In this document: piece after piece, positions 27,424 through 35,864 of the stretch | Layout: every line of letters starts with the position of its first letter | How positions within the stretch are numbered: position 1 is the stretch's first letter | Assembly (NCBI GenBank): GCA_965200115.1 | Contig: OZ241336.1 | Coordinates: forward strand, 3,596,001 to 3,660,000 | Source of the DNA: JAPOUP01 sp026708635 | Lineage (GTDB): Bacteria; Pseudomonadota; Alphaproteobacteria; Rhodobacterales; Rhodobacteraceae | Length of the DNA: 64,000 nucleotides | Direction of reading: 5' to 3' | Position numbers and translations under genes: made by a program | The notes under the pieces: generated by a model | The model's database searches: none | Told to the model about the DNA's origin: nothing | Seen by the model: the letters and a program-made list of their open reading frames with translations, nothing else

Positions 27424-27538
27424 GACGCCGTCGGCTCCGGACTCGCCGCGGTGTCTAAAGAAACCCGACTGTCCGGTCGCCGGAAACGGACGCCGGCATG
27501 ACGGTCGGTGAAGCCGGCGCCCGGAGGCCCCGTTTTTC

Positions 27539-27567
27539 TTGACATTGCCCCCGTAAACGGGATAGGT
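27539..27567 (+). promoter_or_regulatory. Probable promoter before the exported protein / precursor genes
   Basis: TTGACA at 27539-27544, a 17-base spacer, and ATAGGT at 27562-27567. It lies in the 195-base gap after the second exporter gene, so the gene at 27619 and the precursor at 28223 may be transcribed separately from the exporter. Direct GGTAACGGTAACGG repeats follow at about 27575-27590. Confidence 0.4.
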
Positions 27568-27618
27568 TGAGTAAGGGTAACGGTAACGGTCAAACGCCTG
27601 GCTAGAGGGAACGATAAC

Positions 27619-28140
27619 ATGAGCAAAATGAAACCGGCAATCGAGCATGCCCAAAAAAGCGGTCGCAAAAGGTCTTTGTTTTCGGCGGTCCCCTTTTTGG
27701 CTGGAATTCTGCTTGGCACCAGCGCAATTCCAAGTGAGGTTACTCAGTCGGAAAGCAGCTTCCTTGAAATTCCGGGATACACGGTAACCCTCGGGACTTT
27801 CCGGATTTCCATGGGTGACTATCATGACTGGAACGCCCGTGCGGGATCGAGCGTTCAATGCCAAGCTTATGGATTGGACTGTTTATTGGACAGTGACACG
27901 TACCGGGTTGTTGGCGATAACACGACCACCGCGACTTCAGCGTCTCAACTGCAGCAACTCTATTGGAAGTTTGGATTTGAGTGTCTGGATAAGGCGGGAC
28001 TGTTCATCATTAGAGGCAAACACGTTTACCCCGAAGTCGGCGAATTTGAGGGACCGTTGCATCAGCACTTCCTAAAGGAAGCAAATCGGTGCTGGGATCA
28101 CTATGACAACATATATGAAACGAACAAGGACAAATTCTGA
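27619..28140 (+). CDS. Unknown protein with N-terminal hydrophobic segment, inside RiPP locus
   Basis: 173 residues, lower GC than its neighbours. A basic N-terminus (KPAIEHAQKSGRKRS) is followed by one hydrophobic stretch (LFSAVPFLAGILLGTSAI), so it is secreted or anchored with the rest outside. Three or four Cys (VQCQAYGLDC, FECLDK, NRCWDHY) could make disulfides. No family recognised. GAGGGA lies before the ATG. Its position between exporters and the precursor suggests a role in the peptide system such as processing, immunity or co-export, but nothing in the sequence proves it. Low GC points to separate acquisition. Confidence 0.65.
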   Translation: MSKMKPAIEHAQKSGRKRSLFSAVPFLAGILLGTSAIPSEVTQSESSFLEIPGYTVTLGTFRISMGDYHDWNARAGSSVQCQAYGLDCLLDSDTYRVVGDNTTTATSASQLQQLYWKFGFECLDKAGLFIIRGKHVYPEVGEFEGPLHQHFLKEANRCWDHYDNIYETNKDKF

Positions 28141-28222
28141 ACATTAGCCGAAGGCGGACGGTGAAAGTGGATAGCGCATAGATTTTACGGCTATTCCGTA
28201 GATCCCTGTGAGGAGCGATGAG

Positions 28223-28480
28223 ATGAAAACAGCGATGGAAATGGAAAACGAAATCAAGGCTAGGGCCGATGAGGATCCCGCATTCCGCGCACGGTTGATG
28301 GATGATCCAAAGGCCGTGATCGAGGAGGTGACCGGTTTGGACGTACCGGACGCCATCAATGTCCATGTGCACGAGGAGAGCGCCACCGATCTGCATCTTG
28401 TCCTGCCGCCGATGGGCGGCCGTCTTTCCGATGAGGAAATGCGGGACGCGACCGGAGGTTTCAGCGGACAGGCGTGGTGA
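28223..28480 (+). CDS. NHLP (nitrile-hydratase-like) leader RiPP precursor, hexapeptide core
   Basis: 85 residues. The leader is textbook NHLP: D-P-A-F-R-A-R-L-M-D-D-P-K-A-V-I-E-E near residues 18-35, G-L-D-V-P, H-V-H-E-E-S, L-H-L-V-L-P and R-L-S-D-E-E-M-R-D-A-T-G-G ending at residue 79. Cleavage after the Gly-Gly by the C39 domain of the nearby exporter would release only FSGQAW. AGGAG sits seven bases before ATG 28223; the in-frame GTG 28208 overlaps that site and is unlikely. The core has no Cys, Thr or His and one Ser, so lanthionine or azole chemistry is improbable; hydroxylation or Trp/Phe modification fits the adjacent oxygenase. Confidence 0.85.
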   Translation: MKTAMEMENEIKARADEDPAFRARLMDDPKAVIEEVTGLDVPDAINVHVHEESATDLHLVLPPMGGRLSDEEMRDATGGFSGQAW

Positions 28481-28888
28481 ACGGCAGGTGAGCGGTCGTT
28501 CCGTCGCGCGCGGCGGTTTACGCTCAACCGCAACGGCGCGGCAGGCCCGGACTTCGGGGCCGATGGGGTTTTCCCAGGATGAAGCCATCCGATTGCACCG
28601 CTTCCCGCCTGACCCCGATCAGCTGATTGCCCCGTTCCGCGGCGTTATGCCGATATCCGCATAACACCGCCGAACGGGGTCTATATCGTTAACGGTATAT
28701 TGTGGCCGCCGGAAACGTTTGACCGTCTTTCCGGGGCCGCGCTCCCTGAGTGGCGCCGGGGTATCATCGAGCGGTTTTCCGGCGTCTGTCCGGGCACGTT
28801 CCGCCGTATGGCCGTGATGGTGCCGGACGGCCTCTCCGGTATTTCGGCGGCGGTTCGGTGGATGCGGCCCGTTAAATCGGAGAGGTCC
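28481..28888. other. Intergenic region with a long hairpin, no gene
   Basis: About 400 bases between the precursor and the oxygenase gene. It holds the stem-loop at 28630-28679. A frame open from TTG 28701 joins the oxygenase frame but lacks any start signal and is not proposed as coding. Confidence 0.4.
28630..28679. promoter_or_regulatory. 21-bp stem-loop between precursor and oxygenase genes
   Basis: Arms 28630-28650 and 28659-28679 pair at 19 of 21 positions around an eight-base loop. No U-run follows. It could stop or stabilise the precursor message so that the peptide is made in excess over the tailoring enzyme, or serve as an operator for the gene downstream. Confidence 0.55.
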
Positions 28889-29809
28889 ATGTTTCGACTG
28901 CCGCTTCATGTTGACGCTCCCTTCGTGGTATCGGACGCCATTTTCGTCAATCCCAGGTACCGGGGCACCCGGCTAATCCGTGAGGACAGAAGCGAACTAT
29001 TCCTTCGCAAGCCTATCAGGGTGCACGACGCGCGCGCTCTCAGTGACGCTCCGACGCTTGGCGGCGAGGGATTCCAGTTGCTTAGCGACAATCTGGCCCC
29101 CATGGATTTCGATGATCCCGAGACGGTCGCCGGCCGTTTCCATGAGCATTGCCGCGAATTGGTCAGCGCGACCACCGGGTGTGCCGAAGTCAAGGTCAAG
29201 CAGCATGAGTTCCGCGACGGTCTGGGAAAGGGCCCGGGCGGCCGGGGTTCCTATGCGTCCGCGGCGCATTCCGACGTATGCGCATATATCGAAGACGTCC
29301 TTGAGGATGTGGGCGGACGGCATTTCGCCCTGTACAATATCTGGCGGAGCATCGATTTCGATAGGGATATCGAACGCATGCCGTTGGCTCTCTGCGACGG
29401 GAGGACCGTCGATCCGGCCGATATAATATACGCTGACCGCGCGCGGCTGACGGAACCACTGACCTATCTTGTTGACTGCCGGTTGATCCACGATATGGGC
29501 CAATGCTGGTACTATTTCCCGCGTATGGGGCCCGATGAGGCGCTCATCTTCAGGCAGCACGATACCCGCGAGGAGAAAGCCAACCTGCGTCCGGTGTTTC
29601 ACACGGCGTTCAGGGATCCGACAACGCGGGACGGCGCACCGCTGCGACGGACCGTGGAGGTGCGCCTGCTGGCGATTTTTGATGAAGTCGATCCCGACCC
29701 CGCGGGCAGGAGGGCTCGGTTCGAGGCCGAGATTCCAGCGACTATGCTCGACGGTACGGTTTCGACGCTGCGTCATGAAAAAATGGTCGACTGGGAACAC
29801 GACTGTTGA
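28889..29809 (+). CDS. CmcJ/NvfI/AsaB-family Fe(II)/2-oxoglutarate oxygenase
   Basis: 306 residues with the family pattern: YASAAHSDV (iron ligands H127 and D129), YNIWRSI, PLALCDGRTVDPADIIYADR, YYFPRMGPDEALIFRQHDTRE and VFHTAFRDP (H238 the likely distal iron ligand). Known members are AsaB (aspergillic acid), CmcJ (cephamycin) and NvfI (novofumigatonin) and act on natural-product intermediates. Next to an NHLP precursor it is a probable tailoring enzyme for the FSGQAW core. I chose ATG 28889 (GGAGAGG upstream), where family similarity begins; the frame is open 63 codons further upstream. Confidence 0.85.
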   Translation: MFRLPLHVDAPFVVSDAIFVNPRYRGTRLIREDRSELFLRKPIRVHDARALSDAPTLGGEGFQLLSDNLAPMDFDDPETVAGRFHEHCRELVSATTGCAEVKVKQHEFRDGLGKGPGGRGSYASAAHSDVCAYIEDVLEDVGGRHFALYNIWRSIDFDRDIERMPLALCDGRTVDPADIIYADRARLTEPLTYLVDCRLIHDMGQCWYYFPRMGPDEALIFRQHDTREEKANLRPVFHTAFRDPTTRDGAPLRRTVEVRLLAIFDEVDPDPAGRRARFEAEIPATMLDGTVSTLRHEKMVDWEHDC

Positions 29810-29888
29810 TGGCGGCGTAGCCTCATGAAGATTACCGTGCCCTGGAGCCACCCCGATATTTTCCCTGCCGGAGGCGTTATCCGCTATC

Positions 29889-30929
29889 TCAGCGCGCTAT
29901 TGGCAGCAGTTGCAGTCCCGCGTAGGCCTTCGCCGACAGATCCTCCCCGTCGACTATTATCTTTACGTGGTTGATTCCCATATAAAGCCCGTAAACGCCC
30001 GTTTCGCCGAAGACCCGGGTGCGCTTCGGCCAGGAGAGAAGACCCCGAGCCTTGGCGGGCAGGCAAAGCTTCATGGACACCAGGCGGTCGGTGAGGTCGC
30101 GCCAATCCCTCGCCGTCGTCCTCAGCCAGGTCGTGAGCAGGGTTCCGTCGTCGCGGCTGTCGGACGTGTACTCCGGGTAGATTTCGAGGCCCAGCCCGGG
30201 TAACGCGCCTTCCGCGGTAAGATCGATCGAAACCATGAAACCGCTCGACACGTCACGCATCCCGTACAGGAGTTCGGAAATGGCCGGAACCGAGCCGGTC
30301 CATCCGAGCCGGGCGGCGAAAGCGCCCGCATCGGCCGCCGGGATCTTCGAAATAACCAGTTTGACGGTCTTCGGGCGATCCGGCGCGACCGCGGCGAAGA
30401 CGATCGAGGCCCCGGACGGCAGCGCGTCGAATGCCCTGCCGACCGCTTTGCGCTCGCGGCGGCCGTCGCCGTGGCCGACGGCGTGCGCGAGGGCCGTTCC
30501 GAGAAGTTCAGGCGTGACTCCGTCCTGGCGTAGCCGGTGCGTGGGCGCCAGTCTCAGATTGACGGCCGGCGGGAGGTCGGCGGGACATTCTCCGGAATCA
30601 TCGACGAGGTCATATCCCAGCAGCAGACCCTCGATCCAGCCGCCCATCCCGGTTTCGCCGGTCAGATATCCTTTGAGCCAGGCTTCGGGGGACGCCGGAT
30701 CAGCACGTTCGCCCCGCGCGATATAGTATTTTGCGACCGGTTCCGGTCCGACCGCGAGGGAGAAATCCGCGGACGGCTCCGGAGCGCCCAACCTCAGCTC
30801 GAAGCCGCAGGCGGCGGAGGCGGGCAGCCCGCCGACGCGTGCGACCAGACGGTCCCAGCCCTCTCCCGCCAGCAGGGACTCCGGTATCTGTGGGCGGAGC
30901 CCGGCCAGCACGTCCCCCAAGCGCTTCAT
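29889..30929 (-). CDS. Unknown protein, possible RiPP-locus enzyme
   Basis: 346 residues, convergent with the oxygenase gene. Recurrent strand-like segments occur: FELRLGAPEPSADFSLAV, SIVFAAVAPDRPKTVKLVIS, GFMVSIDLTAEGALPGLGLE and a C-terminal YMGINHVKIIVDG...SAKAYAGLQL. I have seen the G-x-N-H-V-K...A-K-A-Y-x-G ending only in uncharacterised proteins and do not assign a function. The repeated beta-strand pattern and a Trp in the precursor core make a prenyltransferase-like barrel worth testing (speculation). Start ATG 30929 has GGGAAGGA upstream and overlaps the TGA of the preceding frame. Confidence 0.7.
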   Translation of the reverse strand: MKRLGDVLAGLRPQIPESLLAGEGWDRLVARVGGLPASAACGFELRLGAPEPSADFSLAVGPEPVAKYYIARGERADPASPEAWLKGYLTGETGMGGWIEGLLLGYDLVDDSGECPADLPPAVNLRLAPTHRLRQDGVTPELLGTALAHAVGHGDGRRERKAVGRAFDALPSGASIVFAAVAPDRPKTVKLVISKIPAADAGAFAARLGWTGSVPAISELLYGMRDVSSGFMVSIDLTAEGALPGLGLEIYPEYTSDSRDDGTLLTTWLRTTARDWRDLTDRLVSMKLCLPAKARGLLSWPKRTRVFGETGVYGLYMGINHVKIIVDGEDLSAKAYAGLQLLPIAR

Positions 30930-31300
30930 CCGATCCTTCCCGCCGCCGGTAACCGCATACATAAAGCCTGTCTGCGGATTAAGGTCAACGCTACGAACTC
31001 CTCGCCAGACGTTTCCTTCGTGGATGCGCCAGCGATTATCGATGTTGACGGATTTGTCCCGGTACCCTTGGAAATCGCCTCGGAGCCAGGCCGGGTTCGC
31101 CCGAATATCAAATTGGGTACAGCCAGAGTTTCTGGCGGCAGGGTCGTGAGAATGGCCCTGCTGGAATTTCCAATTGCGGTTGGGTCAACAGTAACCGGAG
31201 TTTGCCAATTTCCGCTATGTCCGAATGCGCCTTGCCCTGCCGGTATGGATTCTTTGAGACGCGAAACGAGTATCGCTAATGTCTGAAAGGGATCGCTCAC
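30926..31300 (-). CDS. Possible small gene coupled to the unknown protein gene
   Basis: A 124-residue frame whose TGA (30926-30928) overlaps the next ATG (30929) as ATGA, the usual sign of translational coupling. N-terminus VSDPFQTLAILVSRLKESIP is protein-like, the rest is Thr/Ser/Pro-rich without known motifs. The GTG start has no visible ribosome site and the region is lower in GC. No function suggested. Confidence 0.3.
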   Translation of the reverse strand: MSDPFQTLAILVSRLKESIPAGQGAFGHSGNWQTPVTVDPTAIGNSSRAILTTLPPETLAVPNLIFGRTRPGSEAISKGTGTNPSTSIIAGASTKETSGEEFVALTLIRRQALCMRLPAAGRIG

Positions 31301-31328
31301 ATTGAAAGCGAAGGGGATTTAGTTTTGG

Positions 31329-31904
31329 TCAAGTTTCCGGCACGCGGGTCCCTTCGCTGCGCAGGATATCCGCCAGCCGGTTGAACAGGTCCGCATTCCC
31401 CCGACCTATCTTAAAAGTCAGCCGCTCGCCTTCCGACACCGAACGCATTTCTATGGCGTCCTCCGGCTCGTTGAACCAGAATCCGATTTCCATGAACGAG
31501 ATTCGTTCCGTTCCCGGATGCCGGCCTGCCGCGTTAGGCGTCCGTCTGGCGAGCAGCCCCTCGGCGGCAAGCTGTCGTATGACTCCGGCCCGGGACAGCT
31601 CCGAATCCTCGGCTATTGCGTCGTATCGTCTGATCTCGTGTTTCGACAGCGACAGTACCGCCCCGTGCCAGTCCATGCCGCCTATCTCAGCCACGGCCCC
31701 GAGCGCCCCGAGCCGGTCCAGCGCCTCAAGAAGCGTCGCGGCGGCGGAACCGGTCCGGCCCTCCTCTATCCGGTACAGCGTCTCCCGGCGTATGCCCAGA
31801 GTACGGGCGAATTCGGCACGGCTGATCTTTTGCCGCTTCCGTTCTTTCGCGACCCAGTTCCACAGCCACCGGGCGGTCAGGTTGTCTTCTTTCTTCCGGG
31901 GCAT
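31329..31904 (-). CDS. XRE-type helix-turn-helix regulator
   Basis: 191 residues. An XRE helix-turn-helix occupies residues 20-60 (ISRAEFARTLGIRRETLYRIEEGR), after NLTARWLWNWVAKERKRQK. A second winged-helix-like part (RYDAIAEDSELSRAGVIRQLAAEGLLARR) follows, then an unassigned C-terminal domain (ISFMEIGFWFNEPEDAIEMR). The two DNA-binding-like segments resemble regulators that sense a small ligand or protein partner. Start chosen at MPRKKED (GGGATCGGGG upstream); a longer frame to 32054 is Arg-rich and unlikely. It may control the RiPP locus or the porin upstream on the other strand. Confidence 0.75.
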   Translation of the reverse strand: MPRKKEDNLTARWLWNWVAKERKRQKISRAEFARTLGIRRETLYRIEEGRTGSAAATLLEALDRLGALGAVAEIGGMDWHGAVLSLSKHEIRRYDAIAEDSELSRAGVIRQLAAEGLLARRTPNAAGRHPGTERISFMEIGFWFNEPEDAIEMRSVSEGERLTFKIGRGNADLFNRLADILRSEGTRVPET

Positions 31905-32379
31905 CCCCGATCCCGCGCTCCAGCCCGGCTGGTGCCGGGCCGTTGCAACGCATTCGTGGAAAAATGCCCCGCCTGTTCGCCGGGCACGGGTGCTACCCCC
32001 TGCCAGATCATAGGGCTGTTTTATTCGGCGGGCGACCCGACAGAGCGGGTCCACGAATGTGTTGCGGGAAACATGCTTAGACGGGAGAGAAGTAATGTCA
32101 AGCTCTGTGGTCCACTACTGGTTTCGTCGTTTTGAGAAATTCCGGGAATATGACGCGACGACAGTCTTGTGATATATGCCATAAATGGACACGGAGTCAT
32201 CCGATTTATGACATCTATGCAACCGATGTATCTCTTTCCGTTGCATACCTGTCATATGTTGCAAAACAACTACATGTTGATAAAAAAATAATTACAGTAC
32301 CTTCCATGGTACATCTCTCCGTCTAGATTCGGGTCCGCGAGGCAACGGAGTCCCGCGAAACCAAACGGAGAAACTAGCC
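31905..32379. other. AT-rich control region upstream of the porin gene
   Basis: About 475 bases, the last 250 notably AT-rich. It contains the dyad at 32207-32256 and probably the porin promoter (TTGATA near 32276). A 64-codon plus frame here lacks a ribosome site and is taken as non-coding. Confidence 0.45.
32207..32256. promoter_or_regulatory. Operator-like dyad upstream of porin
   Basis: Arms 32208-32223 (ATGACATCTATGCAAC) and 32240-32255 (GTTGCATACCTGTCAT) pair at 14 of 16 positions, plus one further outer pair, with 16 bases between. Centre to centre spacing is about three DNA turns. Likely a regulator site for the porin gene 124 bases downstream. Confidence 0.5.
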
Positions 32380-33582
32380 ATGAAGAGACTACTGATGGCG
32401 ACCACGGCGCTCTGCCTTGGAGCCGGAACGGCCGCCGCCGACATCGCGCTGAGCGGCAGCGCCGAGATGGGCGTCGCGGGGTCGAAGGACGACAGCACCC
32501 GCTTCCACACCGACATCGACGTGACGTTCACCATGTCGGGAGCCACCGACGCCGGCGTCGCGTTCGGCGCGGCCATCGACATAGACGAGGCCAGCGTCGA
32601 TGACGGCGAAAAGGACCACGCCACCAACAACGACGACGAGGACGGCGGCATCGCCGTGTTCATGAGCGACCCGGACGGCTTCGGCACCGTCACGATGGGC
32701 GACACGGCGGGCGCGATCGCGTGGGCGGTGTCCGACGCCAGGGGCGCGGGGCCGGCGTCCATCCGCGACAACCACGAGCACGGCGGCTCCAGCGGCAACG
32801 ACGGGCTGGACGCCACCCACGACAACCAGATCCTGCGCTGGGACCGCGCCATCGGCTCCGGCTTCAGCATGGCCGCCTCGGTCGAGCTTGACGACGACAC
32901 CGACGGCAAGCCGGGCGGAAAGACCTACGACCCGATCTTCGGCGTCGGCGGCACGTATTCCACGGGAATGGGCGTCGGCACGCTGGGCCTCGGGGCCGGT
33001 TTCCAGATGGGCAGCCACTCCCACATCATCAAGGACGGAGCCGGAGCGGTGATCTGGGGCACGGCCAAGGAGGGCGACACCCCGGAAATGGGCCGCGAGA
33101 TGGAGGCCGCCGCCTTCGGAGGCAGCGTCTCGCTCGACTTCGGCAACGGCGGCGACGGGATCAAGCTGGTCGCCGACGCGGGCGTCATGGAGGCCGAGGG
33201 CGATCTCGTCGAGGAGGGCCTCGTCACCCAGACCGCCAGCGTGGAGGGCATGCACATTGGCCTCGGCCTCGGCTACACGGTCGGCGCGATCTCGCTGGGC
33301 GTCAACGTGGGAAGCAAGACCACGGAATCGACGCACGAGGCGAGCCCGAACGTGGCGGACTCCGGACGCACCGCGCTTGAGACGACCGTCAGCGGCGTCG
33401 GCTTCAGCGCGGCGTATGACCTCGGCGGCGGAGCGGCGCTCCAGTTCGGCGTCGGCAGCGCGGAGACCGAGCACGACTGGACGTATCAGGGCGACGCGGT
33501 CCGCTCCGGCACCGGCGAGAACGGACACGACAGCTCAGGCGAGACCAACTCGTGGTCGCTCGGCGTGGCGTTCAGCTTCTGA
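32380..33582 (+). CDS. Outer-membrane porin, alphaproteobacterial general-porin type
   Basis: 400 residues with a signal peptide (MKRLLMATTALCLGAGTAAA, cut before D-I-A-L-S-G). The mature protein alternates short amphipathic strands (SGSAEMGVAGS, FHTDIDVTFTMSG, GFSMAASVEL) with acidic loops and a D-P-D-G-F-G-T-V-T-M-G-D loop typical of Rhodobacter-type porins, and ends NSWSLGVAFSF with the C-terminal Phe needed for barrel assembly. Several loops are rich in His/Asp/Glu. Expected to form a trimeric diffusion channel. Confidence 0.9.
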   Translation: MKRLLMATTALCLGAGTAAADIALSGSAEMGVAGSKDDSTRFHTDIDVTFTMSGATDAGVAFGAAIDIDEASVDDGEKDHATNNDDEDGGIAVFMSDPDGFGTVTMGDTAGAIAWAVSDARGAGPASIRDNHEHGGSSGNDGLDATHDNQILRWDRAIGSGFSMAASVELDDDTDGKPGGKTYDPIFGVGGTYSTGMGVGTLGLGAGFQMGSHSHIIKDGAGAVIWGTAKEGDTPEMGREMEAAAFGGSVSLDFGNGGDGIKLVADAGVMEAEGDLVEEGLVTQTASVEGMHIGLGLGYTVGAISLGVNVGSKTTESTHEASPNVADSGRTALETTVSGVGFSAAYDLGGGAALQFGVGSAETEHDWTYQGDAVRSGTGENGHDSSGETNSWSLGVAFSF

Positions 33583-33616
33583 GACGGCGTGAACACAAAT
33601 GGAAAGAGAGTTGAAA

Positions 33617-35701
33617 ATGGAACATGAGAGCATGAAGACGCGGCCGGGCGGGGTGACGATCCTCCGCGCCGGGGCCGCGCTGGCGCTCGTCGCCGCGCTC
33701 GCCGCGTGCGGCGGGGGCAGTGGCACGACCGCCGGTGTCGGTGGCGGCCAGTGCGCCGCGGGCGAAACGCTCGTTGGCGGCGACTGCCTGACGGCGGCGC
33801 AGGTGACAGCGAACACCGCGATCACGGATGCGCGGAACGCGGCAACGGCGCTGTTCGGAAACATCGCCGATCCGTCCCAGGGCGACATTGAGGGTCTGGA
33901 AGCCGAGATCGGAACCGCCGAAACCGCGATCGCCGGGCTTCCCGAGGATGAGCGGGAGGAAGCGGACGACCTGCTTGACAACGCCAGGGCCGTACTTGCC
34001 AGCGCAAAGGAAGTCCGGGCCGCGCTTGACGCGCCCGACCCCGGCAACGAGCAGGTCGCGGATTCCGGCGCCGCGGCGCTAGCCGCGCTCAGGGCTTACA
34101 CAGCCGCGGACGAGGCCAGAAAATCCGCCGAGGCCGCCCACAAGCTGCTGGGCTCCGGGGGCACGGGTGTCCAGACCGGCAACGCGCTGGGCGGTACCAT
34201 TGCCCTGAAAGGGGAATCGGAAGAAGGCAGGAAACAGGCCCAGGCCATCCTTGCCGCCGCGGATACCCTCAAGGCGCAGGAAACCGCCGTCGCGAACGCC
34301 GTAAAGGAGATCGAGGCGGCCATCGCCGCGCTGCCGGCGGAAACCCCCAACCACGCCCGGGTGCTCGAATCCCTGAACGACGACCTGAGGTCGGCCAAGC
34401 GTCACCAAGATCAGATTGACGCCATAGACCTTGAGGGCGAAGTCTACAGGGTCCGCGGCGCGAGCGACGACCGGAAGCCCTCCGCCTTCGCCGATTACGT
34501 CGCCTCGGCGGTCAACGACGCTTTTGTGACAGAGGGCGGCCCCGACGGTGATAGCGCGGACTACGCTGCTTGGTGGCTGACCAATTACGTCCTAGCTATC
34601 GAAAATGACTTTGTATCGCACCACGGCGGAGGTACTGACACTCTAACGAGTGCGCAGAAAACGACCATCGGAAACACCGGCCATATCACGAGCACCGCAC
34701 CCGCTGGGTACAAAGCCCTCGACCTGGACTCTCAGGACAGGCTGCCGGTGGGCGGCATGGCTCTGAGCCTGTTTACCGACCTTGGAGAAGGCTCAAACGA
34801 GGACAACGCCATTACCGGCAGTGATCTCACCACCATTATCGGAGGCGGCACTCCCGCTCCCAGGGATGTCCTCTTCAAGGGACTTCGGGCCAATCTGAGA
34901 TGCTCGGTCGCGGCCGGTACGGGGTGCACGCATGAGAACGGTGCGCTCAAGGGTTCGTGGGTTCTGGTGGAGCATGCTGACCTATCAACACCTGCTGTCA
35001 CTCCCCTTCGCGGCATCACCCGGCCACCTGCCACTGACCTGTCCAACCTGTTTAGGCTGATCGATGGCGTATACAGGGAGTTCGGGGCTGGTTACGTGGA
35101 ATACGGCTACTGGCTGGAAGGCACGGACGACGATCCCCGTATCGTCACGTTCGCCGTCCGGAACGGATGGACTGGAACTGGTTTCAGCGCCGCCACGGGT
35201 CTTGGGACAGGCAGCCCGCTACGTGAGGTTACGGACAGCGAGGCCGGGAACCTGGTGCAAAGCGCCACCTATGAGGGCAAGGCCTCGGGGATTTCCGTTG
35301 TCGAGACCTACGGCCAGCGTGACCGGGAGACCCGTAACACCGTGACGTCCAGGAAATCGGGACACTTCACGGCGGACGTGAAGCTTGAGGCCGACTTCGC
35401 CGGTACGCCGGAACTACAGGGCGGCATAACCAATTTCCAGGGCGACGCCGTGGGTGAGGGATGGCGCGTGGAACTGAAGCCGGGGAACATCGACCGCACG
35501 AACGGTCAGGTCGCTTCGGGCGCCGATCCGGTCACGGTTGGATACATCGGCACCGGCAATTCGCGTTCTGGTACGGACGGACGTTGGAACTTTAACTTCG
35601 TGGGAGGTTCCGCAACCGAACGGCCGACGGACGTGTACGGCGGTTTTGGCGCATACTTCCCGGACGGGAAGGCTGCGGGCGGTTACGAAGCCTCAAGATA
35701 A
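33617..35701 (+). CDS. Large surface lipoprotein: coiled-coil region plus TbpB-like C-terminal barrel
   Basis: About 694 residues. A lipoprotein signal peptide ends in ALAAC, followed by Gly-rich linker. Residues about 60-300 are Ala/Glu-rich helices with heptad character (EEADDLLDNARAVLASAKEVRAAL). The C-terminal third is beta-rich and ends GRWNFNFVGG...VYGGFGAYFPDGKAAGGYEASR, matching the small barrel of transferrin-binding-protein-B-like lipoproteins (G-x-F-G-A-x-F...A-G...). Likely anchored in the outer membrane and surface exposed. ATG 33617 has GGAAAGAGAG upstream; 33599 and 33632 are alternative starts. Confidence 0.75.
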   Translation: MEHESMKTRPGGVTILRAGAALALVAALAACGGGSGTTAGVGGGQCAAGETLVGGDCLTAAQVTANTAITDARNAATALFGNIADPSQGDIEGLEAEIGTAETAIAGLPEDEREEADDLLDNARAVLASAKEVRAALDAPDPGNEQVADSGAAALAALRAYTAADEARKSAEAAHKLLGSGGTGVQTGNALGGTIALKGESEEGRKQAQAILAAADTLKAQETAVANAVKEIEAAIAALPAETPNHARVLESLNDDLRSAKRHQDQIDAIDLEGEVYRVRGASDDRKPSAFADYVASAVNDAFVTEGGPDGDSADYAAWWLTNYVLAIENDFVSHHGGGTDTLTSAQKTTIGNTGHITSTAPAGYKALDLDSQDRLPVGGMALSLFTDLGEGSNEDNAITGSDLTTIIGGGTPAPRDVLFKGLRANLRCSVAAGTGCTHENGALKGSWVLVEHADLSTPAVTPLRGITRPPATDLSNLFRLIDGVYREFGAGYVEYGYWLEGTDDDPRIVTFAVRNGWTGTGFSAATGLGTGSPLREVTDSEAGNLVQSATYEGKASGISVVETYGQRDRETRNTVTSRKSGHFTADVKLEADFAGTPELQGGITNFQGDAVGEGWRVELKPGNIDRTNGQVASGADPVTVGYIGTGNSRSGTDGRWNFNFVGGSATERPTDVYGGFGAYFPDGKAAGGYEASR

Positions 35702-35742
35702 AACCAACCGCGTCCGCCACGGCGGGTACGCAAGACAGGATC

Positions 35743-35766
35743 GGGGGCGGCCTACGGGCCGCTCCC
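35743..35766 (+). terminator. Terminator-like hairpin after the large lipoprotein gene
   Basis: A 10-bp GC stem with one G-T wobble (35743-35752 with 35757-35766) and a TACG loop. No U-run, so termination would be weak or Rho-assisted. A near-identical hairpin follows the DUF4189 gene. Confidence 0.45.
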
Positions 35767-35864
35767 ACATCGGGGCCTCGCGGTACCCCGCGACCCGGAA
35801 CGTCCGGTGCCCCGCCACGGACCCCTGAAAAGGGGAACGAGAACGACAGGGAGGCCCGAACGCC

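Noticed and set aside
27600..28140. The unknown gene at 27619 as an immunity protein
   Set aside because: Location alone suggests it; nothing in the sequence supports a specific role.
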